From Cellulophaga algicola DSM 14237 (GTDB lineage Bacteria; Bacteroidota; Bacteroidia; Flavobacteriales; Flavobacteriaceae): a stretch of DNA of 64,000 nt. The translations under genes and the position numbers were made by a program. The notes under the pieces were generated by a model. It was not told the DNA's origin. It did no database searches and saw only the letters and a program-made list of their open reading frames with translations. Positions 47,600 to 56,946 of this stretch are shown one piece after another. The stretch is taken from assembly GCF_000186265.1 (NCBI RefSeq), contig NC_014934.1, positions 4,774,001 through 4,838,000 of the forward strand, read 5' to 3'. Position 1 is the first letter of the stretch, and each line of letters starts with the position of its first letter.

Positions 47600-47688
47600 A
47601 TAAATTAAAACTATTTAGTAGTTTAAAATTTATTGGTTGGTTGTTTTAATGGAAGTAGTAATGTGGTTGTGACTACTTCCTTTTTTTT
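47600..47688 (+). ncRNA. Candidate Crp/Fnr-activated small RNA or attenuated rhodanese leader
   Basis: From the promoter box at 47587-47594 transcription should begin near 47600. A terminator hairpin follows, GGAAGTAGT (47651-47659) / ACTACTTCC (47672-47680) with eight T residues, ending 15 bp before the rhodanese ATG. The product would be about 88 nt. It could be a free small RNA or an attenuator of the downstream gene. Alternatively it is only the terminator of the crp gene. Confidence 0.45.
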
Positions 47689-47703
47689 AAAAATATATAA
47701 ATT

Positions 47704-48042
47704 ATGTCATTCTTAAATTTTCTATTTGGAACTGCTAAATCCGATAGTATAAAAACTATAAATGCTGCAGAATACAAAGTCGCTATTACCACTAAAAATA
47801 TTCAATTAGTAGATGTTAGAACTCCTAATGAATACGCTAAAGGTGCTATTAAGAAGGCGGTTAATATCGATTTCTTCAATGCTTCTTTTTTTGAAAGTGC
47901 TTTTAATAAATTTAATAAGGAAGCGCCGATCTATATCTACTGTCAATCTGGTATGCGAAGTAAAAGAGCAGCCAAAAAGCTCGACAAAATGGGTTTTACA
48001 ACTATAATTGATTTAAAAGGTGGCTATATGGCCTATGCATAA
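47704..48042 (+). CDS. Rhodanese-like sulfurtransferase
   Basis: A 112-residue single-domain rhodanese with LVDVRTPNEYAKGAI and active-site Cys80 in YCQSGMRSKRAA. Such proteins carry sulfane sulfur on the Cys and take part in thiosulfate or persulfide transfer. There is no signal peptide, so it is probably cytoplasmic. Its promoter matches that of the nearby sulfite dehydrogenase operon, which suggests a shared sulfur or oxygen response. Confidence 0.9.
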   Translation: MSFLNFLFGTAKSDSIKTINAAEYKVAITTKNIQLVDVRTPNEYAKGAIKKAVNIDFFNASFFESAFNKFNKEAPIYIYCQSGMRSKRAAKKLDKMGFTTIIDLKGGYMAYA

Positions 48043-48088
48043 AATAACTAAGGTTAAGATTAAAAACCTTAACCTTAGTTATTTTTTA
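48042..48088. terminator. Bidirectional terminator between convergent genes
   Basis: A 17-bp stem, AAATAACTAAGGTTAAG with its complement, separates the rhodanese gene from the minus-strand hydroxylase gene and overlaps the latter's stop region. Confidence 0.85.
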
Positions 48089-48954
48089 ACCCCTCTAAAA
48101 CCTTCCATATTCTGGTGAATAAAATCTTTAGGAAACTCATCATCACCCTTAAATCCTAACTCAATAGTACCACTTTCTTCAGGGATATAATTTGTTTTAA
48201 ATATATAATCCCAAATACTTAAGCTTATACCAAAGTTTACACCATAGGTGCCCTTGGGTAAATCATAGGCATGATGGTACAAATGCATTACTGGATTATT
48301 TACAAGATATTTAAAAGGGCCCCATGTAATTTTTATGTTCGAATGATTGAAATGGCCTATTGTAATTGCTATAAAATGAACAATATAAGCTTGTTCTGGC
48401 TCAAAGCCCCCCAAGATCATAACCCCAAAAGTTTTTAATGGTTTGTATAAGATATTTTCCATCCAATGATACCTTAAATGAGCAGCAAAGCCCATCTCTT
48501 TTACGCTATGGTGTACTTTATGAAAATTCCACAAAAACTCATATTTATGAAGCAAGGTGTGCGTAAACCACTGTACAAAGTCTAAAATAATAAAGAATAG
48601 TAGTAATTGCGCCCAATTAGGCCAATTAGAAAAATCTATTAATGTAAGGCTAGATGCGCTAATTCCTAAGTCTGAAAAGAACTTTTCTAATATTTTATAA
48701 AATCCACTTATCACAATTACAAAAAGGAAGAAATTAAAAAACATATAAAAACCATCTAACCAAAAATCTTTTCTGAAAACAGACTGATTTTTTCGCCATG
48801 GGAATGCAATTTCTAAACCCCAAACTAGTGTTGAGATTAAAATTAATCCCCAAAAATAATTCGTATACCAAGGCACTTCAAAAGTTATAGATTTCCAAGT
48901 CCAATTAATGGTACCCATAAAGGTTTTTATAAAAATAGTTGCATACTCTTCCAT
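48079..48954 (-). CDS. Fatty acid hydroxylase / sterol desaturase superfamily membrane protein
   Basis: A 291-residue membrane protein with histidine boxes HTLLH, HKVHH, HFNHSN and HLYHH, ligands for a di-iron centre, and several hydrophobic helices. It differs clearly from the protein at 1753-2712. It sits last in a run after the molybdoenzyme and cytochrome c genes (11 bp after the cytochrome), so it may be part of the same electron-transfer unit; the substrate is unknown. Confidence 0.85.
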   Translation of the reverse strand: MEEYATIFIKTFMGTINWTWKSITFEVPWYTNYFWGLILISTLVWGLEIAFPWRKNQSVFRKDFWLDGFYMFFNFFLFVIVISGFYKILEKFFSDLGISASSLTLIDFSNWPNWAQLLLFFIILDFVQWFTHTLLHKYEFLWNFHKVHHSVKEMGFAAHLRYHWMENILYKPLKTFGVMILGGFEPEQAYIVHFIAITIGHFNHSNIKITWGPFKYLVNNPVMHLYHHAYDLPKGTYGVNFGISLSIWDYIFKTNYIPEESGTIELGFKGDDEFPKDFIHQNMEGFRGVKK

Positions 48955-48965
48955 TCTAACAAGCT

Positions 48966-49448
48966 CTATTCTTTGAGTTCATACCATTCTACATTTTCTA
49001 AATTAGCTCTACGTCCTATTTGATTAGGCGCATAATACGTACTCAAATAATTTAATATAGGTTCTTCATTTACTCCTAAATCCCATAAATTCTGAGTTTC
49101 TTGCATCCATCTAATTGTTGCTAACCATTTTTCTTTAGACATTCTATTCTGCGTCACTAATTTAGCGGAATGACAACTGGTACAATTTTGCACGACCAAC
49201 AGCAATCCCTCACCTTCTACAAAACCTGTTCGCACATGAATACCATTTTCTATTTTGTCTAAATCGTCTTCCTGAGTGGGCACCTCAACATAATCAGGAG
49301 GTAGCACTGGGGAATTGGTCGTACTAGTTGTAGCATCCTTAATCGTAAAAAAAAGAATTATGAGTACGCCTATAAAACCTATCAGTAGAATTGTTAATAG
49401 GGTATGAATACCCTTAACGCTTTGTTTAAATTTTTCCTCTACTCCCAT
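48966..49448 (-). CDS. Membrane-anchored c-type cytochrome, probable sulfite dehydrogenase subunit
   Basis: The 160-residue protein has one N-terminal helix (LLTILLIGFIGVLIILFF) that anchors a periplasmic domain, with the heme site CTSCH (Cys89, Cys92, His93) and Met103 as possible distal ligand. It is adjacent to the molybdoenzyme gene (1 bp apart or less), matching the SorA-SorB arrangement in which a cytochrome accepts electrons from sulfite oxidation. Confidence 0.88.
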   Translation of the reverse strand: MGVEEKFKQSVKGIHTLLTILLIGFIGVLIILFFTIKDATTSTTNSPVLPPDYVEVPTQEDDLDKIENGIHVRTGFVEGEGLLLVVQNCTSCHSAKLVTQNRMSKEKWLATIRWMQETQNLWDLGVNEEPILNYLSTYYAPNQIGRRANLENVEWYELKE

Positions 49449-50669
49449 TTAAACAACTTTAACAGCAATTCTATGACATGCATTATTTAAATATCCTTTA
49501 GGATTCCAGCCGGGAACAAGCATAGGTTGAGAAAGCCCATCGCTATCTGTCGCTTTTGCCCATACCTCATAATACCCTTTTTGGGGAAATTGTATTTGAG
49601 CAGAAAAATGTTGCCATGCAAAACGATTCACTTCTTTCTCTAAAGCACAACTACTCCACGTACTACCAAAATCAATAGAATATTCAACCTTAGAAACATT
49701 TAATTCTCCCGCCCATGCATGACCTCTAATGGTTAATTGCTTATTTATACTTAAAGTAGCTCCAGATTTAGGATAGGTTACTAAAGACTTTACAGGCATA
49801 GATTCTATTATGCGCATATCTTCTTCTTTAACTGTGGTACCGGGTGCCACAGGATTTTTAGGAACTTTATAAGAGCTGCCTGTCATTTTCTCTCCGTCAT
49901 GTACTATATTCCGAACACTAATTCTATTCAACCATTTTCCAGAAGCAGAGGCGGGATAACCACCGGCTATAAGCCGCAATGGGTAGCCATGAGTTAACGG
50001 AATATCTTCTCCGTTCATTTTAAAAGCTAAAATAGTTTCCTCTTGTAAGGCTTTTTCTAAGGGCACCCCACGTGATATAGGCTCTTTACTAGGATCTCCA
50101 CTTAAATGTGTGTCTGCAGCATGATACCCAATATAAACTGCGTTTGGTTTTAGTCCTACCTCAGCCAAAACATCTTTTAAACGAATTCCCGTCCATTTTG
50201 CTGAAGATACCGCTCCGATAGTCCATTGATTGCCTTTTGCAGGCGGATTAAACTCACTACGCCCATTCCCTCCACATTCTAAGGTTAGCTGATAGGTATA
50301 ATGTTTAAATTTGGACTTAAGTTCACTTAACGTAAATATCTTTTTAGTAGTTACAGATTCCCCTTCTAAAGTTAAAGTCCAATTCTCAAAATCTATATGT
50401 TCAGGGATTTTTCCATTATTACGAATAAACATTGCAGAATTAGGAGTAACCTTATCGTCTAATACATGTGCCTGTGCTTCTATATTCCAAGGCTTATCAT
50501 TTAACACAAGCATATCCTTATCTAAATTAAATAATTTAAAAGGATCTGTTTCTTGTATTGCTAAGGGGATATAGGCCTCTGGAAGTAAATTTCCAAACAC
50601 AATATCTATTCCTAGAATTCCTGTCAGCGTAGCTAAAGATGACCTTGTAATAAACTTTCTTCTTTCCAT
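49449..50669 (-). CDS. Sulfite oxidase-family molybdopterin enzyme
   Basis: A 406-residue periplasmic molybdoenzyme with a Tat-like leader (ERRKFITRSS), the sulfite oxidase fold and the Mo-ligating Cys132 in LTLECGGNGRSEF, then a C-terminal Ig-like dimerisation domain (about 290-400). It is closest in layout to SorA/SoxC proteins. Sulfite oxidation with electrons passed to the adjacent cytochrome c is the most likely reaction; SoxC-like roles cannot be excluded. It begins the operon. Confidence 0.88.
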   Translation of the reverse strand: MERRKFITRSSLATLTGILGIDIVFGNLLPEAYIPLAIQETDPFKLFNLDKDMLVLNDKPWNIEAQAHVLDDKVTPNSAMFIRNNGKIPEHIDFENWTLTLEGESVTTKKIFTLSELKSKFKHYTYQLTLECGGNGRSEFNPPAKGNQWTIGAVSSAKWTGIRLKDVLAEVGLKPNAVYIGYHAADTHLSGDPSKEPISRGVPLEKALQEETILAFKMNGEDIPLTHGYPLRLIAGGYPASASGKWLNRISVRNIVHDGEKMTGSSYKVPKNPVAPGTTVKEEDMRIIESMPVKSLVTYPKSGATLSINKQLTIRGHAWAGELNVSKVEYSIDFGSTWSSCALEKEVNRFAWQHFSAQIQFPQKGYYEVWAKATDSDGLSQPMLVPGWNPKGYLNNACHRIAVKVV

Positions 50670-50694
50670 AGGATCACATCGTAGTTTAAGCTTC

Positions 50695-50738
50695 TAAAAA
50701 TACTGAATTTTAGGCTACATTTAGGTAACAATAGTTAC
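50695..50738 (-). promoter_or_regulatory. Crp/Fnr-type activator site and promoter of the sulfite dehydrogenase operon
   Basis: On the minus strand GTAACTATTGTTAC (50738-50725) is followed after exactly 22 bp by TATTTTTA (50702-50695), 25 bp before the start codon. Confidence 0.65.
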
Positions 50739-50781
50739 AGAAGACGATAGAAGCCGCAAATACGTTAAATAACTTAAATAT

Positions 50782-50825
50782 GTAACCAATGTTACCTTCG
50801 AAGTTAGGTTTGATGCTTATTTTTA
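50782..50825 (+). promoter_or_regulatory. Crp/Fnr-type activator site and promoter of cydAB
   Basis: GTAACCAATGTTAC (50782-50795) is followed after exactly 22 bp by TATTTTTA (50818-50825), 32 bp before the cydA ATG. Confidence 0.65.
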
Positions 50826-50857
50826 TCCTCACAATTACGCCTTTAAAATTTTAGCTT

Positions 50858-52189
50858 ATGGAAGACATGCTTTTCTACGATAGAATACAATTTGCATTCA
50901 CAATCACCTTTCATTATTTGTTCCCACAACTTACCATGGGATTATCTCTTTTGATAGTTTATTACAAAGGAAAATTTTTGTTTAACAAAGAAGAAATTTA
51001 CAACGACGCTGCTAAATTTTGGATGAAGATATTTGCTTTAAATTTCGCAATGGGTGTTGTTACTGGTATTCCAATGGAATTCCAATTTGGAACCAATTGG
51101 GCTAAATTTTCTGAACTTACTGGAGGTATTATAGGACAAACACTTGCCATGGAAGGCATGTTCTCATTTTTCTTAGAATCTTCATTTCTAGGGCTTTTTA
51201 TTTTTGGAGAAAAACTATTAGGTCACAAACTACATTTTGTAACAGGCTTCTTGGTATTCTTAGGTTCTTGGGCGAGTGGTTATCTAATTATTGCTACGCA
51301 TTCCTGGATGCAACACCCTGTTGGCTTTGAAATTTTAGAAAACGGAAAATTTGTCTTGACTAATTTTGGTGCCTTGTTTTCTAACCCCTGGTTGCTCCCT
51401 TCTTATTTACACAATCAATTAGCCTCTTTAGTTACCGCCTCATTTGTAATGGCCGCTATTGGTGCCTTTTATATTTTAAATGATAAGCATCATGCTTTTG
51501 GCAAATTATTTGTAAAAACTGGAGTGATTTTTGGCTTTGTTGCTAGTGTCTTGGTTGCCGTTCCTACTGGAGATCTAGCTGCGAAGAATGTGGTAAAATA
51601 TCAACCTGCAACTTTTGCTGCAATGGAAGGAATTTTTGAAACGGAAGAAGGTGGTTCAGAGATTGTTTTAATTGGTCAACCCAACATTGTTGATAAAAAA
51701 TTAGACAACAAAATTGCAGTACCTAACATTTTAAGTTTTCTAACATATCAAAAGTGGGATGCGCAAATAAAAGGTTTAAATGAATTTGATGAAGCTGTAC
51801 ATCCTACAAATATCCCAGGGCTGTATTATGCCTATCATATTATGGTTGGTTTAGGGACCATTTTTATTGGATTATTATTCTTTGCTATTGTGCAATTATT
51901 TAGAAAAAAATTATACGAAACAAAATGGATTCTATATTCCTTGGTCTTTCTCTTACCTTTTCCTTATATCGCCAATACTATGGGCTGGTATACCGCAGAA
52001 TTAGGCAGACAGCCTTGGTTGGTGTTTAATTTGCTAAGAACAAGCGCAGGTGCTTCTCCAACAGTATCCGCTGGAAATACACTTTTTACACTTTTAGGAT
52101 TCGTAGGTCTATATCTACTGCTTGGATTACTATTTTTAATATTGGCGGGTAAAATAATTAACAAAGGACCTCAACTTGTAAAACACTAA
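50858..52189 (+). CDS. cydA: Cytochrome bd ubiquinol oxidase subunit I
   Basis: A 443-residue polytopic membrane protein that binds the three hemes of cytochrome bd. The b595 ligand is His19 in QFAFTITFHYLFPQLTMG; other conserved segments are FQFGTNWAKFSE, GWYTAELGRQPW and the Gln-loop region. It is shorter than E. coli CydA (about 520), consistent with the short Q-loop form. The operon is presumably activated by low oxygen through the adjacent regulator site. Confidence 0.96.
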   Translation: MEDMLFYDRIQFAFTITFHYLFPQLTMGLSLLIVYYKGKFLFNKEEIYNDAAKFWMKIFALNFAMGVVTGIPMEFQFGTNWAKFSELTGGIIGQTLAMEGMFSFFLESSFLGLFIFGEKLLGHKLHFVTGFLVFLGSWASGYLIIATHSWMQHPVGFEILENGKFVLTNFGALFSNPWLLPSYLHNQLASLVTASFVMAAIGAFYILNDKHHAFGKLFVKTGVIFGFVASVLVAVPTGDLAAKNVVKYQPATFAAMEGIFETEEGGSEIVLIGQPNIVDKKLDNKIAVPNILSFLTYQKWDAQIKGLNEFDEAVHPTNIPGLYYAYHIMVGLGTIFIGLLFFAIVQLFRKKLYETKWILYSLVFLLPFPYIANTMGWYTAELGRQPWLVFNLLRTSAGASPTVSAGNTLFTLLGFVGLYLLLGLLFLILAGKIINKGPQLVKH

Positions 52190-52191
52190 TT

Positions 52192-53268
52192 ATGGAACTA
52201 TTTTGGTACATCGTTTTAATGACCATGCTTGCGGTTTATGTTATCTTAGATGGCTATGACTTTGGAGCTGGAATTATTCATCTATTCTTTGCTAAAACAG
52301 AAAAAGATAAAAAAGCAATTACAAATTCCATTGGCCCTTTCTGGGATGCAAATGAAGTATGGTTAATTGCCACTGGAGGTGTTTTATTCTTTGCCTTCCC
52401 TACACTTTATGCCTCTTCTTTTAGCGGGTTTTACTTGCCCCTAATGATGATCTTATGGCTATTAATCTTTAGAGCAATAGGCTTAGAACTCAGAGGACAG
52501 GTACATAATGCTATGTGGGAAGCTATTTGGGATAAAGCCTTTGGGATCTCTAGTTTACTTTTAGCTTTATTTTTTGGGGTTGCTCTAGGTAATATTGTTC
52601 GTGGCGTAAACTTAGGTATCGTTACAGAAGGCGTATCTACACAAGAGGCTCATTACTTTTTTCTCCCGTTGTGGAACCCTACATTTAGTCCGCAAGCAGA
52701 ACACTTAGGAATCCTTGATTGGTTTACAGTATTATTAGGTATAATCGGTGTAGTTTCCCTAACCATACACGGCGCCAACTGGATTATTTTTAAAACAAAT
52801 TCTGATCTTAATGAAAAATTAAAGACCGTTATTTTTAGACTGAATTTTGTATTGCTTGCTTTGGTCATCATCTCCTTATCTGTTTGGCATGTTATAGAAC
52901 CTAAACCATTTCAAAATTTCTTAAGCACTCCATGGCTTTGGATTTTCCCGCTACTCACTTTTATTGGTTTATTTGGGCTGTTTAATGTCAAAAAATTTAA
53001 AAGAGATGGATTGGGATTTTTGTTTTCTTCCGTATTCTTATTTGGAGGATTAACCACAACAGTAGCATCAATTTTTCCAAAGGTATTACCCTCTACAAAT
53101 GATATAAATCCTAGTTTAACCATTTACAACGTCGCTGCAGACGAATATGGCCTTTCCGTAGGTATTTATTGGTTTGTTATTGCAATTGTACTTGTAGCCA
53201 TCTATATGATCATTCAATACAGGGTTTTCAAAGGTAAAATGGATGATGTTGGATATGGAGAGCATTGA
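52192..53268 (+). CDS. cydB: Cytochrome bd ubiquinol oxidase subunit II
   Basis: The 358-residue membrane partner of CydA, with eight or more helices. It begins with LFWYIVLMTMLAVYVILDGYDFGAGI and has GPFWDANEVWLIATGGVLFFAFPTLYA, both family signatures. It lies 2 bp after cydA in the same operon. No small CydX-like frame was seen downstream. Confidence 0.95.
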   Translation: MELFWYIVLMTMLAVYVILDGYDFGAGIIHLFFAKTEKDKKAITNSIGPFWDANEVWLIATGGVLFFAFPTLYASSFSGFYLPLMMILWLLIFRAIGLELRGQVHNAMWEAIWDKAFGISSLLLALFFGVALGNIVRGVNLGIVTEGVSTQEAHYFFLPLWNPTFSPQAEHLGILDWFTVLLGIIGVVSLTIHGANWIIFKTNSDLNEKLKTVIFRLNFVLLALVIISLSVWHVIEPKPFQNFLSTPWLWIFPLLTFIGLFGLFNVKKFKRDGLGFLFSSVFLFGGLTTTVASIFPKVLPSTNDINPSLTIYNVAADEYGLSVGIYWFVIAIVLVAIYMIIQYRVFKGKMDDVGYGEH

Positions 53269-53385
53269 TGGTATTCAAAGCTTCTTTAAATAAAAGTTAA
53301 CTCTTCCATTTTATCGTTCTTGAAGCAATATCATTCTTGTTCTTGACCTAAATTTTACCTTTAAATGTGATGTATAGCTACTTAT

Positions 53386-53440
53386 AAAAAACAAAAATCT
53401 GTATGTTAAAATTAATTTTTACACCAATCTTAACATACAG
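53386..53440 (-). terminator. Terminator of the aspartate decarboxylase operon
   Basis: CTGTATGTTAA (53399-53409) pairs with TTAACATACAG (53430-53440). The A-rich run on the left reads as U in the minus-strand transcript, about 60 bp past the stop at 53500. Confidence 0.65.
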
Positions 53441-53499
53441 ACAAACTAATAAATCAACGCTACTATTTCCCTAAAAATATGCTATTCCAAAAGGATATT

Positions 53500-55095
53500 T
53501 TATTTATTCTGAAACTCATTATAATATTCATCTAGGATATCATTTATGAGGATGCTAATTTTCTCAAAGTCTTCAGCATAAGAATTGGCAAGTGAGAATC
53601 TTATAGTCCAATCAGGCCCATCAAAACCACCTCCTGGCATGGCTACAATAGATTCTTCTTCAGCCAAACGTATTACTGGATCTAAAGCATTGTAATTTTC
53701 ACCAACCCATGTACTAAATTCTTCACTGTATTTATCTTTTGCTAAATTTAAGAAATCAACTAAAGAGTAATAATATGCAGCGTTTTTATTATCAGCAGAA
53801 ATTAATGGGGAGCCAGGTAAATCTTTATATAACTTGTCATATCTATTTCTAACCAATTTTTTTACAGCTGTTTTATACTTGCCTTCTGTATCAATCAAAG
53901 TCGCTAAAGAAAATAGCGTCATTTGAATTTGTTGAGGCGTAGATAAACCAGCTGTGTGATTTAAAGCAACACTACGACTGTCTGCAATAAAACGATCTAT
54001 CATTTTTATACCATCAGGATTTAAAGAAATTGTTTCATAACGCGCTCGCAATTCTATTTTATCTTCCTCCGGTAGCTTGGCAAGCATTTTATCAAAAATA
54101 TTATTTTCATTAAGCGCTATTACTCCAAGTCTCCAACCTGTAGCACCAAAATATTTTGAAAAGGAATACACCAAAATCGTGTTCTCTGGTGCTTTGATTG
54201 CTAATGATGTAAAGTTCTCTGTAAAAGAGCCGTAAACATCATCTGTTAGCAAGATTAAGTCTTGTCTATCTTTTGCAATTTTTGCAATTTTATCCAAGGT
54301 TTCATCACTCAATTTAACTGAAGGAGGATTACTCGGGTTAACTAAAAAGAATGCCTTTATTTTGGGATCTTTTAGTTTATCGATTTCAGCATCTGGAATC
54401 TGCCAATTATTGTTCTCGTCAGCATTAATAAGAACCAGATTTAATTTATAATCATTTAATACGGGCATTTCGAAATACGGCGTAAATATTGGTGTACCAA
54501 TTGCAATGGTATCTCCAGCTTTTAAGAACTTGTTTTCTTTCAATGAATTGAAAATGTATACCATGGCAGCTGTGCCTCCTTCTGTTGCAAAAATATCGTA
54601 TTTTGATTCTGGAGTTGTATTTCCAGCACTCATTTCCTTCATTAAATAAGCATGAGTGATCGTTTCAGCATTCTTTAACATTCTTCCTGGTTCAGGATAA
54701 TTGTTTCCTATAATACCATTAACCCATTCAAACATTAAATCGTCTGAATCCTCACTATAATTTTCTATTGCAAACTGAAATAAATCGTTCAGATAACGCA
54801 ACCCTATTACATTCTTGTTTAAGGCTAAATAGGCTTGAAACCTTTTGGTAATACCGTCTTTATCTGTAATACCTCCAAAACCATCTAAATTCTGAAATTG
54901 TCTTTTACTTTCTTCTAAGCCAAAGAGACCTAGTTGAAAAAAGGCATCTCTAGGTTTTGTAGCGATCCAGTTAGGGTTACCTCTACCGGCATTTATCATT
55001 GAATGCTGGTGATTTGATTTTGCTAATTTTATTAATGTATCTTTTACTTCAAAAGGACTCAACGTGTTTAATTCTACTTCTTCTTGTTTTTTCAT
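53500..55095 (-). CDS. Aspartate 4-decarboxylase (bifunctional aspartate aminotransferase)
   Basis: A 531-residue PLP enzyme that converts L-aspartate to L-alanine and CO2. The aminotransferase fold shows FLVNPSNPPSVKLS, TDDVYGSF and the PLP lysine in YSFSKYFGATGWRLG. The length matches the aspartate beta-decarboxylase family rather than ordinary transaminases (about 400). It lies 19 bp after the aspartate:alanine antiporter gene, which supports the assignment. Confidence 0.92.
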   Translation of the reverse strand: MKKQEEVELNTLSPFEVKDTLIKLAKSNHQHSMINAGRGNPNWIATKPRDAFFQLGLFGLEESKRQFQNLDGFGGITDKDGITKRFQAYLALNKNVIGLRYLNDLFQFAIENYSEDSDDLMFEWVNGIIGNNYPEPGRMLKNAETITHAYLMKEMSAGNTTPESKYDIFATEGGTAAMVYIFNSLKENKFLKAGDTIAIGTPIFTPYFEMPVLNDYKLNLVLINADENNNWQIPDAEIDKLKDPKIKAFFLVNPSNPPSVKLSDETLDKIAKIAKDRQDLILLTDDVYGSFTENFTSLAIKAPENTILVYSFSKYFGATGWRLGVIALNENNIFDKMLAKLPEEDKIELRARYETISLNPDGIKMIDRFIADSRSVALNHTAGLSTPQQIQMTLFSLATLIDTEGKYKTAVKKLVRNRYDKLYKDLPGSPLISADNKNAAYYYSLVDFLNLAKDKYSEEFSTWVGENYNALDPVIRLAEEESIVAMPGGGFDGPDWTIRFSLANSYAEDFEKISILINDILDEYYNEFQNK

Positions 55096-55114
55096 ATTCT
55101 TATTTTTGAATGTT

Positions 55115-56812
55115 CTACGGAATTAACGCTATAATAACTGGACCCCATAATGTTAAAAATATATTTGCAACAGCATAGGTCATGGTAAATGTGGGCACAG
55201 GTGTTGCATTTTTGGTTTTGTCCAATAGAGCAGAAAATCCTGGATTAGAACTTCTACTACCCGTAAGTACTCCCAATGCTTCGACAGGGTTTTTGATTTT
55301 AAGTACATAATAATTAATTACGAATTGCACGATCATAGGTAGCATAGTTACCAAAATCCCTAAAAGAAACAAGGTTACCCCACTTTTCAAGATGGCTTGA
55401 AATGCAGGTGCTCCTGCATTTAAACCTACAATACCCACAAATACGGCCAAACCAATTGTTTGAATAAAATTGGCCGCTCCCACATTTATTCCACCTAGTT
55501 TTGGATATTTGGTTTTTAAAAACCCAATTAGCAAACCTGAAACCAAACAGCCCAGACCCGCACCCAATGCAAGTGATGTCCCATTTATTTCGAAACCAAT
55601 TTGGCCAATTAAATACCCCACTACCATTCCCAATCCAAGGACAACAAAATCTGTGGTTTTAATTGATGGTGGCTTGTATCCAATTTCTTTCTCAATTCTA
55701 TCCAAGTCCTTTTTCTTACCAACCAATTCAATTTCATCCCCTTTATGGATTTCCGTTTTATCTAAAACTGGCAATTGGTGAGACATTCTAGTAATGGATT
55801 TAATATAAACTCCATGTCTTTTATCTATATCCAATTTCTTCAAGACCTGTTCTAGCGTTAAACCTGTTAGTTTTTTATTGGTTGCGATTACGTGTCTTAC
55901 TTCTTCTGTTAAGTCAATATTTGGCCCAAATTCTGAGATTTCTTCTCCGATGTTGAATCCTACTTTTGAAAATGCGGTAATTAAACCCGTAACGAATAAA
56001 ATGTCGTCTTCATTAATTATTGTACTGGCACTAGGTTCCGTATTCTTTTTATTATTTATAATAAGTTCAACCGTTAAGTTAGAATTGAATTCTGTTTCAA
56101 ATTCAAGAACACTTTTGTTTAAAAATTTGGACGTTTTTATAATTTTATATACCCGAGTATCAATTCTTTTAATAGGATCAAATTCTCCTTCTTCCAATTC
56201 TTTACTACCACCTAACTTTATAGCTAATTTTTTTGCTTCAGCCCTAATATCCCATTTCATGACGATTGGAATAATGGAAACCATTAATATGGGGCCAATA
56301 GAACCAAAAATATAAGTGATGGAGTAACCAACGGCAACATTCATTTTTAAATTTTTGGATACATCTACTGCTAACCCTAGTTTATCTATGGCTTCTCCTG
56401 CCGTACCAATTATTGCCGATTGCGTTAAACCTCCAGCAGCTAAACCGGCGGCCATGCCTTTATCTAAGCCAAACCAAATAGCCAGTCCTAGAACGGCAAA
56501 AAGTCCCATAGCGGTCATTAAGAATGCTGCTAATAAATATTTAAGGGATGATATTTTTAAGGAAGCGAAGAATTGCGGACCACCTAAATACCCTACCATA
56601 AAAATAAATAAAGCGAAAAAAAGACTTTTAACTTCATCGCTAATTTCAATTCCACCGACTTGGCCGAGAATTACTGCGGCAATTAACGTACCTCCAACAC
56701 CACCAAGTGAGAATTTTCCAATTTTGAATTTTCCTACAAAAAAACCTATTGCAATCGCTAGAAATAACGTGAAATAAGGGAAGTTTCTAAGTTGATTATA
56801 AATGATTTCCAT
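55115..56812 (-). CDS. aspT: Aspartate:alanine antiporter
   Basis: A 565-residue inner membrane exchanger of the AspT/YidE family. Two blocks of hydrophobic helices (about 1-180 and 380-565) flank a cytoplasmic region with TrkA-C-like domains (about 210-370). Exchange of aspartate for alanine, with decarboxylation inside, moves net charge and consumes a proton, so it yields proton motive force in known systems. Placed directly upstream of the decarboxylase. Confidence 0.9.
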   Translation of the reverse strand: MEIIYNQLRNFPYFTLFLAIAIGFFVGKFKIGKFSLGGVGGTLIAAVILGQVGGIEISDEVKSLFFALFIFMVGYLGGPQFFASLKISSLKYLLAAFLMTAMGLFAVLGLAIWFGLDKGMAAGLAAGGLTQSAIIGTAGEAIDKLGLAVDVSKNLKMNVAVGYSITYIFGSIGPILMVSIIPIVMKWDIRAEAKKLAIKLGGSKELEEGEFDPIKRIDTRVYKIIKTSKFLNKSVLEFETEFNSNLTVELIINNKKNTEPSASTIINEDDILFVTGLITAFSKVGFNIGEEISEFGPNIDLTEEVRHVIATNKKLTGLTLEQVLKKLDIDKRHGVYIKSITRMSHQLPVLDKTEIHKGDEIELVGKKKDLDRIEKEIGYKPPSIKTTDFVVLGLGMVVGYLIGQIGFEINGTSLALGAGLGCLVSGLLIGFLKTKYPKLGGINVGAANFIQTIGLAVFVGIVGLNAGAPAFQAILKSGVTLFLLGILVTMLPMIVQFVINYYVLKIKNPVEALGVLTGSRSSNPGFSALLDKTKNATPVPTFTMTYAVANIFLTLWGPVIIALIP

Positions 56813-56946
56813 ACTCTTAATTTTTGATTACTACTAATTAATGTCCTTGATCAAAGATGATTGATAGCTGTGAAATATTGATGATAAGTAACATCATAAT
56901 CTATTCTCCCTCATTTATATCTTTGAGATAACTTCTAATACCAAAG

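Noticed and set aside
55470-56777. Several plus-strand open frames opposite aspT
   Set aside because: Proline- and Ser-rich translations typical of antisense to a hydrophobic membrane protein gene.
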